From: JAVBKX01 sp031553835
Lineage (GTDB): Bacteria > Bacteroidota > Bacteroidia > Bacteroidales > Azobacteroidaceae
NCBI GenBank assembly: GCA_031553835.1
Contig: JAVBKX010000023.1
Span: 107,866 to 171,865 of the forward strand
Length of the DNA stretch: 64,000 nt
Reading direction: 5' to 3'
Shown here: one piece after another, positions 53,087 through 60,556 of the stretch
Position numbering within the stretch: position 1 is the first letter of the stretch
Layout: each line of letters opens with the position of its first letter
Position numbers and translations under genes: made by a program
The notes under the pieces: model-generated
Told to the model about the DNA's origin: nothing
The model's input: only the letters and a program-made list of their open reading frames with translations
The model's database searches: none

Positions 53087-53368
53087 TTACTTTTTGTTTT
53101 TTAATTTGTCAGCGAAATACTGAGAAGGTTTGAACGTAGGAACAAAACGTTCGGGGATAATAATCGTGGTATTGTGTTGGATATCGCGAGCCGCTTTGGC
53201 TGCCCTTTTCCGTACTACAAACGAACCGAATCCGCGAAGATAAACATTTTCTCCATTGGTCATAGAAGTCATTACGGTATCCATAAATGCTTCTACGCTT
53301 TTCAATACAGTACTTTTATCGATACCAGTACTTTTTGAAATCTCACTAACAATGTCTGCTTTAGTCAT
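53087..53368 (-). CDS. HU/IHF-family DNA-binding protein
   Basis: The protein has 93 residues from the ATG at 53368 (MTKADIVSEISKSTGIDKST). It contains ENVYLRGFGSFVVRKRAAKAARD and the DNA-contacting arm with the NTTIIIPERFVPTFKPS pattern, close to HU/IHF proteins. A longer opening from 53416 is excluded by the -7 box at 53414-53421. It bends and packages DNA; IHF-like proteins can also act at CRISPR leaders. Confidence 0.95.
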   Translation of the reverse strand: MTKADIVSEISKSTGIDKSTVLKSVEAFMDTVMTSMTNGENVYLRGFGSFVVRKRAAKAARDIQHNTTIIIPERFVPTFKPSQYFADKLKNKK

Positions 53369-53413
53369 GACTATAAATAAATTAAATATGTTTATGTAAA
53401 AATTTTCGGACTG

Positions 53414-53421
53414 CAAATATA
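53414..53421 (-). promoter_or_regulatory. -7 box (TATATTTG) of the HU-like gene
   Basis: Exact TAnnTTTG match on the minus strand. It overlaps the upstream in-frame codon at 53416, so the ATG at 53368 is the real start. Confidence 0.6.
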
Positions 53422-53496
53422 CATCATTTATTCCTGATTAAAAAAAGTTTTCCACAGGTTTTTTGTAAATATTTCTTGTACTACAGATTATTCACG

Positions 53497-53504
53497 TAAT
53501 TTTG
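53497..53504 (+). promoter_or_regulatory. -7 box (TAATTTTG) of mutY
   Basis: Exact TAnnTTTG match. It rules out the in-frame TTG at 53502 as a start codon. Confidence 0.5.
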
Positions 53505-53540
53505 CATAATCATTTTGTTGGATTGAAAAACAAGATATTA

Positions 53541-54656
53541 GTGAATTCGGAGAAACGAAAAAAACAGGGAAGAGTAGGGGAGTGGGATGATCTTTCTACG
53601 TGGAAATTTGTCTGCTGGGAATTAATGACGTGGTATTCGTTGAATAAACGTCAGTTGCCGTGGCGTGAGGAGAACGATCCATATAAAATCTGGATATCTG
53701 AGATTATATTACAGCAAACCCGGGTGAATCAGGGTTTGGAATATTACTTGCGGTTTGTTGACCGATTTCCGGATGTGGCTGCTTTGGCGAATGCCGAAGA
53801 ATCGGAGGTGCTGAAATGTTGGCAGGGATTGGGATATTATTCGCGAGCAAGGAATCTTCATGCTTCGGCCAACATGATCAGCGATCGTTTTCAAGGTGTT
53901 TTTCCTTCCCGGTATGAAGATGTTTTGAGTTTGAAAGGGATTGGAGAATACACGGCGGCGGCCATTGTGTCATTTGTATGGAATCAACCATATCCTGTAG
54001 TGGACGGCAATGTGTTCCGTTTTTTATCCCGGTTATTAATGATTGACGAACCGATCGATACGGGTCAGGGAAAAAAGCTTTTCACCGGTATTGCGGGGCG
54101 ATTAATGGATCCGTCTTATGCCGGTTTGTTTAATCAGGCGATGATGGAATTTGGCGCTTTGCAGTGTGTGCCGGTCTCCCCTGCATGTGATGTTTGCCCG
54201 TTTATGTCAAAATGCCTTGCATTTGCAGCGTCTAAGGTTTCCGATTATCCGGTGAAACAGGGGAAAACACAGACACAGGATCGCTATTTGTATTATTTCC
54301 ATATTCGTCATCAGGGTTGTACTTATCTGAATAAAAGGCAGGGAAAAGGGATTTGGCAGAATTTGTATGAGTTTCCTTTGATAGAATCGACCCGGCCGCT
54401 TTCTTACGACACGCTGATTCATGCTTCATTATTTAAAGAATGGTTTGGACAGTTTTCCGGTTTGGATTTGCAATTAAAGATAAAAGGTAAAAAGCATGTA
54501 TTGTCGCATCGTGTGTTATATGCTGACTTTTATGAAATAAACATAATCGATGAAAAATTACAGCCTGAATTACCATTTGTAAAAATGAAGGAAGAAGAGC
54601 TGGAGGCTTATCCGGTGCATCGATTGATGCAGTTTTATTTAGAGGAAGAAAGGTAG
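53541..54656 (+). CDS. mutY: A/G-specific adenine glycosylase MutY
   Basis: The protein has roughly 371 residues. The base-excision glycosylase domain has LPWREENDPYKIWISEIILQ, QQTRV, LKCWQGLGYYSRARNLH, the helix-hairpin-helix LKGIGEYTAAAIVSFVW, and PVVDGNVFRFLSR with the catalytic Asp. A [4Fe-4S] cluster follows (Cys in QCVPVSPACDVCPFMSKC), then a NUDIX-like C-terminal domain that recognises 8-oxoG. It removes adenine opposite 8-oxoguanine. The start is uncertain: a GTG at 53541 keeps the N-terminal helix, while the first ATG is at 53625. Confidence 0.9.
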   Translation: MNSEKRKKQGRVGEWDDLSTWKFVCWELMTWYSLNKRQLPWREENDPYKIWISEIILQQTRVNQGLEYYLRFVDRFPDVAALANAEESEVLKCWQGLGYYSRARNLHASANMISDRFQGVFPSRYEDVLSLKGIGEYTAAAIVSFVWNQPYPVVDGNVFRFLSRLLMIDEPIDTGQGKKLFTGIAGRLMDPSYAGLFNQAMMEFGALQCVPVSPACDVCPFMSKCLAFAASKVSDYPVKQGKTQTQDRYLYYFHIRHQGCTYLNKRQGKGIWQNLYEFPLIESTRPLSYDTLIHASLFKEWFGQFSGLDLQLKIKGKKHVLSHRVLYADFYEINIIDEKLQPELPFVKMKEEELEAYPVHRLMQFYLEEER

Positions 54657-54730
54657 CACACGGAGCATACGGATTTTTACGAAATTTTGATAAAACAGTG
54701 ATAATCTGTGTGTCCCGCGTTATCCGTGTT

Positions 54731-55210
54731 CTATCTCTGTGCCGGCGATATTCGAACGCCAATATCTGTAATGCCCTTTAATTTTTCTTCCCGCATTCCC
54801 TGACGAATGGTGTAGCTGTAGGTTCCCGAACGTGGAAATACGACTGATTTTTCATACGGGACACTCAAGGTGTATTGGCTGAATCCTTTGCCGAACCATT
54901 GTCCGTAAGGATCAGCTAAGCGGCAATCTAATGTGTCTTTTCTCCGGTTGTTCCATGGCGTTTCGAAAGAAACAAACAGCCATAAGTTTTCGTAGGGATA
55001 AGAGTCGTTGTTCCGGATTTCTATAAAAACATCGTACACCGACAGGGTGTCGGATACTTCTACATCAAACAGGTAAGCCTCATGTTCATTCCATGCGGAA
55101 GATTTGATGGATTCATAATGGTGATACATGTTATGATCCGTACAAGAGAATAACATGGCCAATAGAATGAGAATGCTTCCCGCATAGTTGTATTTATTTA
55201 GCCTGGTCAC
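54731..55210 (-). CDS. gldH: Gliding motility lipoprotein GldH
   Basis: The protein has 159 residues. The signal peptide ends in a lipobox (LLAMLFSCTD, Cys near 23). The body contains IEIRNNDSYPYENLWLFVSF and DCRLADPYGQWFGKGFSQYT, typical of GldH. GldH homologues are kept in non-gliding Bacteroidales, often near yaaT. The start appears to be GTG and overlaps the yaaT 3' end by 17 nt, so the pair is translationally coupled. Confidence 0.87.
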   Translation of the reverse strand: MTRLNKYNYAGSILILLAMLFSCTDHNMYHHYESIKSSAWNEHEAYLFDVEVSDTLSVYDVFIEIRNNDSYPYENLWLFVSFETPWNNRRKDTLDCRLADPYGQWFGKGFSQYTLSVPYEKSVVFPRSGTYSYTIRQGMREEKLKGITDIGVRISPAQR

Positions 55211-56426
55211 TATTATTGGGTTTGTTTTTTTCGGAATTATGCTGGTTATGTCGGTTTTGCGGATGAGGCGGACGATTGGGTCGCTGATTGTTGTTTCTTT
55301 CTTTATTCCGGTTATTATTGTTATTATTATTGTTATTGTTGTTATGATTTTTTTTCTTTTTCTTCAGGTGATCGAAACGGGTTACACTTTCTTCCAAAAT
55401 ATCCTGGTATTCTTTTGGTGGCGCTTCTTCTGTTTTTTCGACATTTAATTTCAGCGGTTTCTGTCCTTTTTTATTCATGTTGATGACTTCAAAAGCCCGT
55501 TCTGCCGTAATGGTTACCAAATTAGCCACAAAATTTTTGTCGGTGGAATAAGATATTTGGTTTTTGAAAACATCCGTTTTGAAATGATAATAAATATTGT
55601 CTTTGGTTTCTAACTGAATTTCTTTGGAAGGGAATTTTTTCTGGGCTTCCACATAAGCATCCACTTCGTAGTTCAGGCAGCATTTGAGTTTGGCGCACTG
55701 ACCCGCTAATTTTTGAGGATTAAGGGAAATATCCTGAAATCGTGCAGAACCGGTAGATACGGATACGAAATTGGTAACCCAGCTGGAGCAACACAATTCT
55801 CTTCCGCAAGGGCCAATACCGCCGATACGGCCGGCTTCTTGCCTGGCTCCGATTTGTTTCATTTCGATTCTCACTTTGAAAGCTTCGGCGAGGTCTTTAA
55901 TCAATTGCCTGAAATCCACACGTTCGTCGGCGATGTAATAGAAGATCGCTTTGCTACCGTCTCCTTGATATTCTACATCTCCGATTTTCATTTGCAGTCC
56001 CAGTCCTTCGGCAATCTGGCGGGAACGAATCATTGTGTTGTGCTCTTTGCCTTTTGCTTCGGCAAATTTTTCCAGATCGGTAGGTTTAGCTTTCCGGTAA
56101 ATACGCTTGACTTCCTGATCGTTGCGTACCCGGTATTTTTTCATCTGGAGCAATACTAATTTTCCGGTCATGGTAACAGTTCCGATGTCATGTCCGGGGC
56201 TCGATTCAACAGCTACGACATCTCCTTTTTCGAGTGGAATTTTTGTATTGTTTAAATAATACCCTTTCCGGGTGTTTTTAAACTGGACTTCCACATAATC
56301 CGTGGCATTTTCTGCTTCCGGAATATCGCAGAGCCAGTTGTAGGTATTGAGTTTATTATCTTGCTTTTTGCTGCAACCTTTGCTGTTCATGCGGCAACAG
56401 GATGCACCCATATATTTGAATTCCAT
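55194..56426 (-). CDS. PSP1-domain protein of the YaaT/RicT family with an Asn-rich tail
   Basis: The protein has 410 residues. The PSP1 domain shows EVQFKNTRKGYYLNNTKIPL, GDVVAVESSPGHDIGTVTMTG, and a Cys-rich block with GGIGPCGRELCCSSWVTNF and QCAKLKCCLNYEVDAY that can bind an iron-sulfur cluster as in RicT. The C-terminal tail is low-complexity, KKKKKNHNNNN... with about 13 near-consecutive Asn, then charged residues. YaaT/RicT affects RNA processing in Firmicutes; the role here is inferred. A -7 box at 56451-56458 fits the ATG. Confidence 0.9.
   Translation of the reverse strand: MEFKYMGASCCRMNSKGCSKKQDNKLNTYNWLCDIPEAENATDYVEVQFKNTRKGYYLNNTKIPLEKGDVVAVESSPGHDIGTVTMTGKLVLLQMKKYRVRNDQEVKRIYRKAKPTDLEKFAEAKGKEHNTMIRSRQIAEGLGLQMKIGDVEYQGDGSKAIFYYIADERVDFRQLIKDLAEAFKVRIEMKQIGARQEAGRIGGIGPCGRELCCSSWVTNFVSVSTGSARFQDISLNPQKLAGQCAKLKCCLNYEVDAYVEAQKKFPSKEIQLETKDNIYYHFKTDVFKNQISYSTDKNFVANLVTITAERAFEVINMNKKGQKPLKLNVEKTEEAPPKEYQDILEESVTRFDHLKKKKKNHNNNNNNNNNNNRNKERNNNQRPNRPPHPQNRHNQHNSEKNKPNNSDQAK
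55300..55356. repeat. Trinucleotide (ATT/GTT) tract encoding poly-Asn in the YaaT-like gene
   Basis: An imperfect (TTATTG)n/(ATT)n run on the plus strand (about 55308-55345) encodes the Asn run on the minus strand. Slippage here would change the number of Asn residues without shifting frame. Confidence 0.7.
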
Positions 56427-56450
56427 GAAATGTATTTTTCAGTTATTTTG

Positions 56451-56458
56451 CAAAGATA
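56451..56458 (-). promoter_or_regulatory. -7 box (TATCTTTG) of the yaaT-gldH unit
   Basis: Exact TAnnTTTG match on the minus strand 25 nt before the ATG at 56426. Confidence 0.5.
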
Positions 56459-56464
56459 CAGTTT

Positions 56465-56496
56465 AATTGAGAATTGAGAATTGAGAATTGAGAATT
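56465..56496. repeat. Heptamer tandem repeat (ATTGAGA)4
   Basis: Four perfect copies of ATTGAGA sit between the C-N hydrolase stop and the yaaT promoter. The heptamer is part of the dispersed GAGAATTGAGA family seen at 28572 and 42553. Confidence 0.8.
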
Positions 56497-57371
56497 TATT
56501 GCAGAAAACGTTTCGTAAGGTCACCAAAAGCGTCGATTCTGCGATCGCGGAAAAAAGGCCACCAACGGCGAACGTTTTCCGAGCGTTGCATATCGATTTT
56601 CACCACGCTGTTTTGTTCTTCCGAGTCGGGCAATTCGGCAATGATCTCACCTTGGGGGCCGGCTATGAAACTATGTCCCCAGAATTGGATGCCATTGGTT
56701 GTTCCGGAAGGATCCGGCTCATGACCGGTCCGGTTGACGGCGATGACAGGCAGGCCATTGGCGACGGCATGCGCCCGTTGGGAAATAATCCAGGCATCTT
56801 GTTGTCGTTTTTTCTCTTCCGGAGTATCCGTTGATTCCCAGCCGATGGCCGTAGGATAAATTAATAGTTGTGCTCCGGCCAATGCCATGAGCCGGGCCGC
56901 TTCGGGATACCATTGATCCCAACAGACCAGTATGCCTAATTTACCCAAAGAGGTTTGAATAGGGGTAAAGCCCAAATCGCCCGGCGTAAAATAAAATTTT
57001 TCGTAGTAAGCCGGATCGTCAGGGATATGCATTTTCCGGTATTTTCCGGCGATACTGCCGTCTTTTTCAATAACCACTGCTGTGTTGTGATAAATGCCGG
57101 GCGCCCGCTTTTCGAATAAAGATAACACTAAGACGATTCCCAATTCGCAAGCTAATTGCCCGAATTTTTCCGTAGATGGTCCTGGGATAGATTCTGCCAG
57201 ATCAAATAGCCGGGTATCTTCTGTTTGACAAAAATACAAACTGTTGTGCAACTCTTGCAAAACTACCAGTTCGGCGCCTTGCGATGCACAATGCCGGATA
57301 TTAATCTCTAATTTATCTGTATTGACCTGTACATTATTTGTACAGGATTGTTGAATAATTCCGATTTTCAT
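56496..57371 (-). CDS. aguB: N-carbamoylputrescine amidohydrolase (carbon-nitrogen hydrolase family)
   Basis: The protein has 291 residues from the ATG at 57371. It is a nitrilase-fold enzyme: the catalytic Glu is in LVVLQELHNSLYF, Lys in GKYRKMHIPDDPAYYEKFYF, and Cys in KLGILVCWDQWYPEAAR. YPTAIGWES is typical of AguB. It converts N-carbamoylputrescine to putrescine, CO2 and ammonia. aguA lies upstream on the same strand (139-nt gap), completing the pathway from agmatine. Confidence 0.95.
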   Translation of the reverse strand: MKIGIIQQSCTNNVQVNTDKLEINIRHCASQGAELVVLQELHNSLYFCQTEDTRLFDLAESIPGPSTEKFGQLACELGIVLVLSLFEKRAPGIYHNTAVVIEKDGSIAGKYRKMHIPDDPAYYEKFYFTPGDLGFTPIQTSLGKLGILVCWDQWYPEAARLMALAGAQLLIYPTAIGWESTDTPEEKKRQQDAWIISQRAHAVANGLPVIAVNRTGHEPDPSGTTNGIQFWGHSFIAGPQGEIIAELPDSEEQNSVVKIDMQRSENVRRWWPFFRDRRIDAFGDLTKRFLQ

Positions 57372-57510
57372 AAGCAAAATTTTTATTTAAACACAAAAAC
57401 ACAGAGGCACAAAATTGACAGTGGCCTTTGCAACTTTGAGTCTTAGCTCTTTTTGGTTTCGAATAATATAACCCAAATATTATCACGTTCAGACTGAACA
57501 ATGTTGCAGG

Positions 57511-58545
57511 CTATAAAATTCCTGCCGGATATTGCATGGTAACACAATGCAAGGAACCATGTTGTTTGATCAACGGCAAACAGTTGATGCCGATGACTTC
57601 CCGGTCGGGAAAAGCTTCTTGCAACAGTTGTTTTGCCCATTCATCTTTAGACGAATTATTGTAAAACGGAACTAATACAGCTCCGTTGATTATCAGAAAA
57701 TTAGCATAAGTAGCAGGTAAACGTTCTCCCTCAAACCAAACGGCGTCGGCCATTGGTAGTGCAATGAGGCGGTAAGGTTTTCCTTCCAATGTTTTAAAAG
57801 ATTTCAGCTCTTTTTCCATGAGAGCTAAGGCTTCGAAATGCTCATCATTTTTGTCGGAACATTGCACGTAAGCAATAGTGTTTTGATCGCAAAAACGGGC
57901 TAATGTATCGACATGACTGTCGGTATCATCTCCGCATAAAAATCCATGTTTCAACCATAAAATCCGTTCTGCTCCGAAAATCATCTGCAGGTAATCTGCA
58001 ATTTCCTCTTTGCCTTTATAATCGTTCCGGTTGGGAGAGAGCAAACAAGTTTCTGTTGTCAACAGCGTGCCGCAGCCATCCGATTCTATACTGCCGCCTT
58101 CGAGTACACAATGTTTCATGGATTGATAACCGGTTTCCGGAGAAAAAGCGCCGCTCTGGTACAATTTTTTTGTAATTAGATTGTCATGGTTGGCGGCAAA
58201 TTTTAATCCCCAGCCATTGAAAGTAAAATCACAAATAAAAGAGTTTTCGTTGACAAGCACGCTAATGCCTCCGTGGTCGCGCGCCCAGGTGTCGTTGGTC
58301 TCCATTTCCCTGAAAATAATATTGGAAAAATCGACAGCTCCCAATGCATTTTTTACTGCTTCCTGATTGCGGCAAACGATCAGGAGTTTTTCTCTTTGGA
58401 TCACTTCCCTGGCAATAGCGACAAAACATTCGGTGACTTCATCGAGCATATCCGCCCAATCGGTTTCTTCGTGCGGCCAGGTAAGCTGGATTCCACTTTG
58501 AGGATACCATTCGGCAGGAAAAATAATGTTTATATTATTTTGCAT
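57511..58545 (-). CDS. aguA: Agmatine deiminase
   Basis: The protein has 344 residues from the ATG at 58545. The pentein-fold signature is present: FPAEWYPQSGIQLTWPHEETD, NDTWARDHGGISVLVN, CVLEGGSIESDGCGTLLTTE, HGFLCGDDTDSHVDTLARF, and the C-terminal catalytic Cys in GSLHCVTMQYPA. It converts agmatine to N-carbamoylputrescine, which AguB then hydrolyses. The -7 box at 58566-58573 excludes the longer opening from 58608. Confidence 0.95.
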   Translation of the reverse strand: MQNNINIIFPAEWYPQSGIQLTWPHEETDWADMLDEVTECFVAIAREVIQREKLLIVCRNQEAVKNALGAVDFSNIIFREMETNDTWARDHGGISVLVNENSFICDFTFNGWGLKFAANHDNLITKKLYQSGAFSPETGYQSMKHCVLEGGSIESDGCGTLLTTETCLLSPNRNDYKGKEEIADYLQMIFGAERILWLKHGFLCGDDTDSHVDTLARFCDQNTIAYVQCSDKNDEHFEALALMEKELKSFKTLEGKPYRLIALPMADAVWFEGERLPATYANFLIINGAVLVPFYNNSSKDEWAKQLLQEAFPDREVIGINCLPLIKQHGSLHCVTMQYPAGIL

Positions 58546-58565
58546 ATATTTCAAACTTAGATTGA

Positions 58566-58573
58566 CAAAAGTA
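58566..58573 (-). promoter_or_regulatory. -7 box (TACTTTTG) of aguA
   Basis: Exact TAnnTTTG match on the minus strand 20 nt before the ATG at 58545. Confidence 0.55.
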
Positions 58574-58641
58574 CTTGAAATGTCTGATTTGAGCAAGATC
58601 ACATGCAATTTCTGTTTCCAATGTGAAGAACACGCGCTACG

Positions 58642-58720
58642 TTACGTAAGGTGACGCCATTACTTTACGTAAGGCAGTAATGCTGCCTTACGCAAAGCAT
58701 CGATGTTGCTTTACGTAAGG
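58642..58720. repeat. TTACGTAAGG repeats forming a long hairpin
   Basis: TTACGTAAGG occurs at 58642-58651, 58665-58674 and 58711-58720. An inverted variant (CCTTACGCAA) lies at 58686-58695. CTTTACGTAAGGCAG (58663-58677) pairs with CTGCCTTACGCAAAG (58683-58697) with one mismatch around a 5-base loop. This divergent 313-nt region separates aguA from the accessory T9SS/RHS genes. Confidence 0.75.
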
Positions 58721-58858
58721 TGCAGTGCCCTGAAAAGGTTGATTGGCGCTACGTTAATAAAGATTTAACGTAAATTTAACGTTCGTTAATTGCGAATCTG
58801 CTTTTTTCTTTCTTCATTTGTACCGAAAATCATCTATAACCCTAAAATAGTATCCGGT

Positions 58859-60001
58859 ATGAAAAAACAAATGTTCCTCTTTCCGTTATTCATGGTAAGC
58901 AGTTCCTTATTCGCCCAACATAGCCTTGAAAGCCGGTTGAACATGTACCGTGCGGATGATGAAATCATCAAGCAACAGGTAGAATACAAAGATCCCGGGC
59001 GAGGGGGTGAAAACGTATTGTGGGATTTCAGCCGGTTGACTTCGGTGAATGACGAATACCGGCTTTCTTTTTTCGAAGCCTATAACGGCAAATTAGCCGG
59101 GATGGAGCATCAGACGATGTATTATTATACTTTGTCCAATGACTCCCTGCTGTTGTGGGGTTTTGAGAATGCGACTACCAAACTGAAAAACGACCAGCCC
59201 GAATTACTCTTAAAATATCCGGTCAAATACCAAGACCACACAAGCTGTTATTACCACGGTCACGGTTTGTACTGCGACCGGTTGGAAATGGATGCGATGG
59301 GGACGGTGGAAACACAGGCCGATGCTTACGGAATGATGATCCTCCCGAGCAGGGACACGTTGAAAAATGTGATCCGCACCCGTACGGTGAAGTACATCGC
59401 CGAAGAACTGAAGCCGATTTCGGACGATTATTATTTTACGCTGGATTCTGTCAAGCCGATGATCACGCAGGATAGTATTGATTACCGTTTAGCCGCTGAT
59501 TCCACATTAATTGCAGTAGAAACTTTCCGCTGGTATTCCAAAGGCTACCGTTACCCGGTTTTTGAGACGGTACGGAGCTGGACGGAAAACACAGACGGCA
59601 CGGAAGCCCCTTATTTTGGCACTGCTTTTTTCTTTCCTCCCCAGGCACATTATTATCTGGAGGAAGATGCGGAAAATCTGGCGGTATTGGAAGAGGAAGG
59701 GGATGAAAAAAATGAAAAAAATGAAGGGAATGTAAACCTGTGGGAGGGGTTAACGTACAATTTTTATCCCAATCCGGTGATAACTAATTTGGACATTGAG
59801 GTATTTATGCCCCGGACAGGCCATGTCAAGATGCAGTTGGTGAGCCGTATGGGCTTAACGGTTTGGTCTGAAGATTTCGGGGTCTGGCCTGCCGGGGTAC
59901 ATGCAGCGCCGGTATTTATGTCCGCTTTCCCAGTCGGGGATTATGTATTGAATATGTGGTTTGATGATTATCTGGTGGGGGAAAAGATTGTAAAACGGTA
60001 A
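58859..60001 (+). CDS. Secreted protein with a type A T9SS C-terminal sorting domain
   Basis: The protein has 380 residues from the ATG at 58859; a longer opening from 58790 has no signal. The signal peptide is QMFLFPLFMVSSSLFAQ. The main domain, about residues 20-285, is unrecognised. A Glu/Asn-rich linker (EEEGDEKNEKNEGNVN) precedes the sorting domain with NFYPNPVITNLDIEV, VKMQLVSRMGLTVWSED and GDYVLNMWFDDYLVGEKIVKR-type end. T9SS would export and anchor it. The RHS genes follow 18 nt later, so it may be co-expressed with them. Confidence 0.85.
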   Translation: MKKQMFLFPLFMVSSSLFAQHSLESRLNMYRADDEIIKQQVEYKDPGRGGENVLWDFSRLTSVNDEYRLSFFEAYNGKLAGMEHQTMYYYTLSNDSLLLWGFENATTKLKNDQPELLLKYPVKYQDHTSCYYHGHGLYCDRLEMDAMGTVETQADAYGMMILPSRDTLKNVIRTRTVKYIAEELKPISDDYYFTLDSVKPMITQDSIDYRLAADSTLIAVETFRWYSKGYRYPVFETVRSWTENTDGTEAPYFGTAFFFPPQAHYYLEEDAENLAVLEEEGDEKNEKNEGNVNLWEGLTYNFYPNPVITNLDIEVFMPRTGHVKMQLVSRMGLTVWSEDFGVWPAGVHAAPVFMSAFPVGDYVLNMWFDDYLVGEKIVKR

Positions 60002-60019
60002 CAAAACAAAGAAAAAACC

Positions 60020-60556
60020 ATGGAAAATAACTTCATTTCAATCGCAACCGCAGTTGCATTTCTGTTGCAAGTGAACCCATTTAATGGACTTCTTGCCCAA
60101 TCATCGGATCAGAACTACATCCGTACCCGCACCATGCTCACGAATGATGGTTCCGCTTATTTGGAAACCATCCAGTATTTCGACGGATTGGGTCGCCCGA
60201 GTGAAATGGTGCAGAAGGGGATCACTCCCGGTAAGGCGGATTTGGTTACTTTGCAGGAATATGATGCTTACGGGAGGGAAAGCCATACATGGTTGCCTAC
60301 CCCGGTGACGGGCAATAATGGGGCTTACAAAGATCCGACGGCTTTAAAAACCCTGTCCAAAGCGACTGCCGCCTACAATGATACCAAACCCTATTCCCTG
60401 CCTGTATATGAATCCTCACCATTGAATCGCATACAAGAGCAATATGGCCCGGGGGCCGACTGGCAGGACAAAGGGAAAGCGGTAAAAACAGAATACCTGA
60501 CCAATACGGCTACATCCCCCTTTGCATTGCGTCCTTTTCTATATGGATGGGGATAA
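60020..60556 (+). pseudogene. N-terminal part of an RHS protein (DUF6443), separated by a frameshift
   Basis: The frame encodes 178 residues: a signal-like start (FISIATAVAFLLQVNPFNGLLAQ), then QNYIRTRTMLTNDGSAYLET, IQYFDGLGRPSEMVQKGITP and LQEYDAYGRESHTWLPT. These are the typical opening of Bacteroidota DUF6443/RHS proteins. The frame stops at 60556 after YLTNTATSPFALRPFLYGWG. Removing one C from the C5 tract at 60516-60520 restores continuity with the downstream RHS frame (TSPLHCVLFYMDGDN). The gene is therefore split by a one-base shift, caused by mutation, slippage-based switching or a sequencing error. Confidence 0.85.

Noticed and set aside
52903..53133. A 76-codon Phe/Leu-rich plus-strand frame
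   Set aside because: It is the antisense of the Lys/Arg-rich 30-residue gene and adjacent A/T runs.
55188..55448. Hydrophobic 86-codon plus-strand frame
   Set aside because: It is an antisense reading of the Asn-rich tail of the YaaT-like gene.
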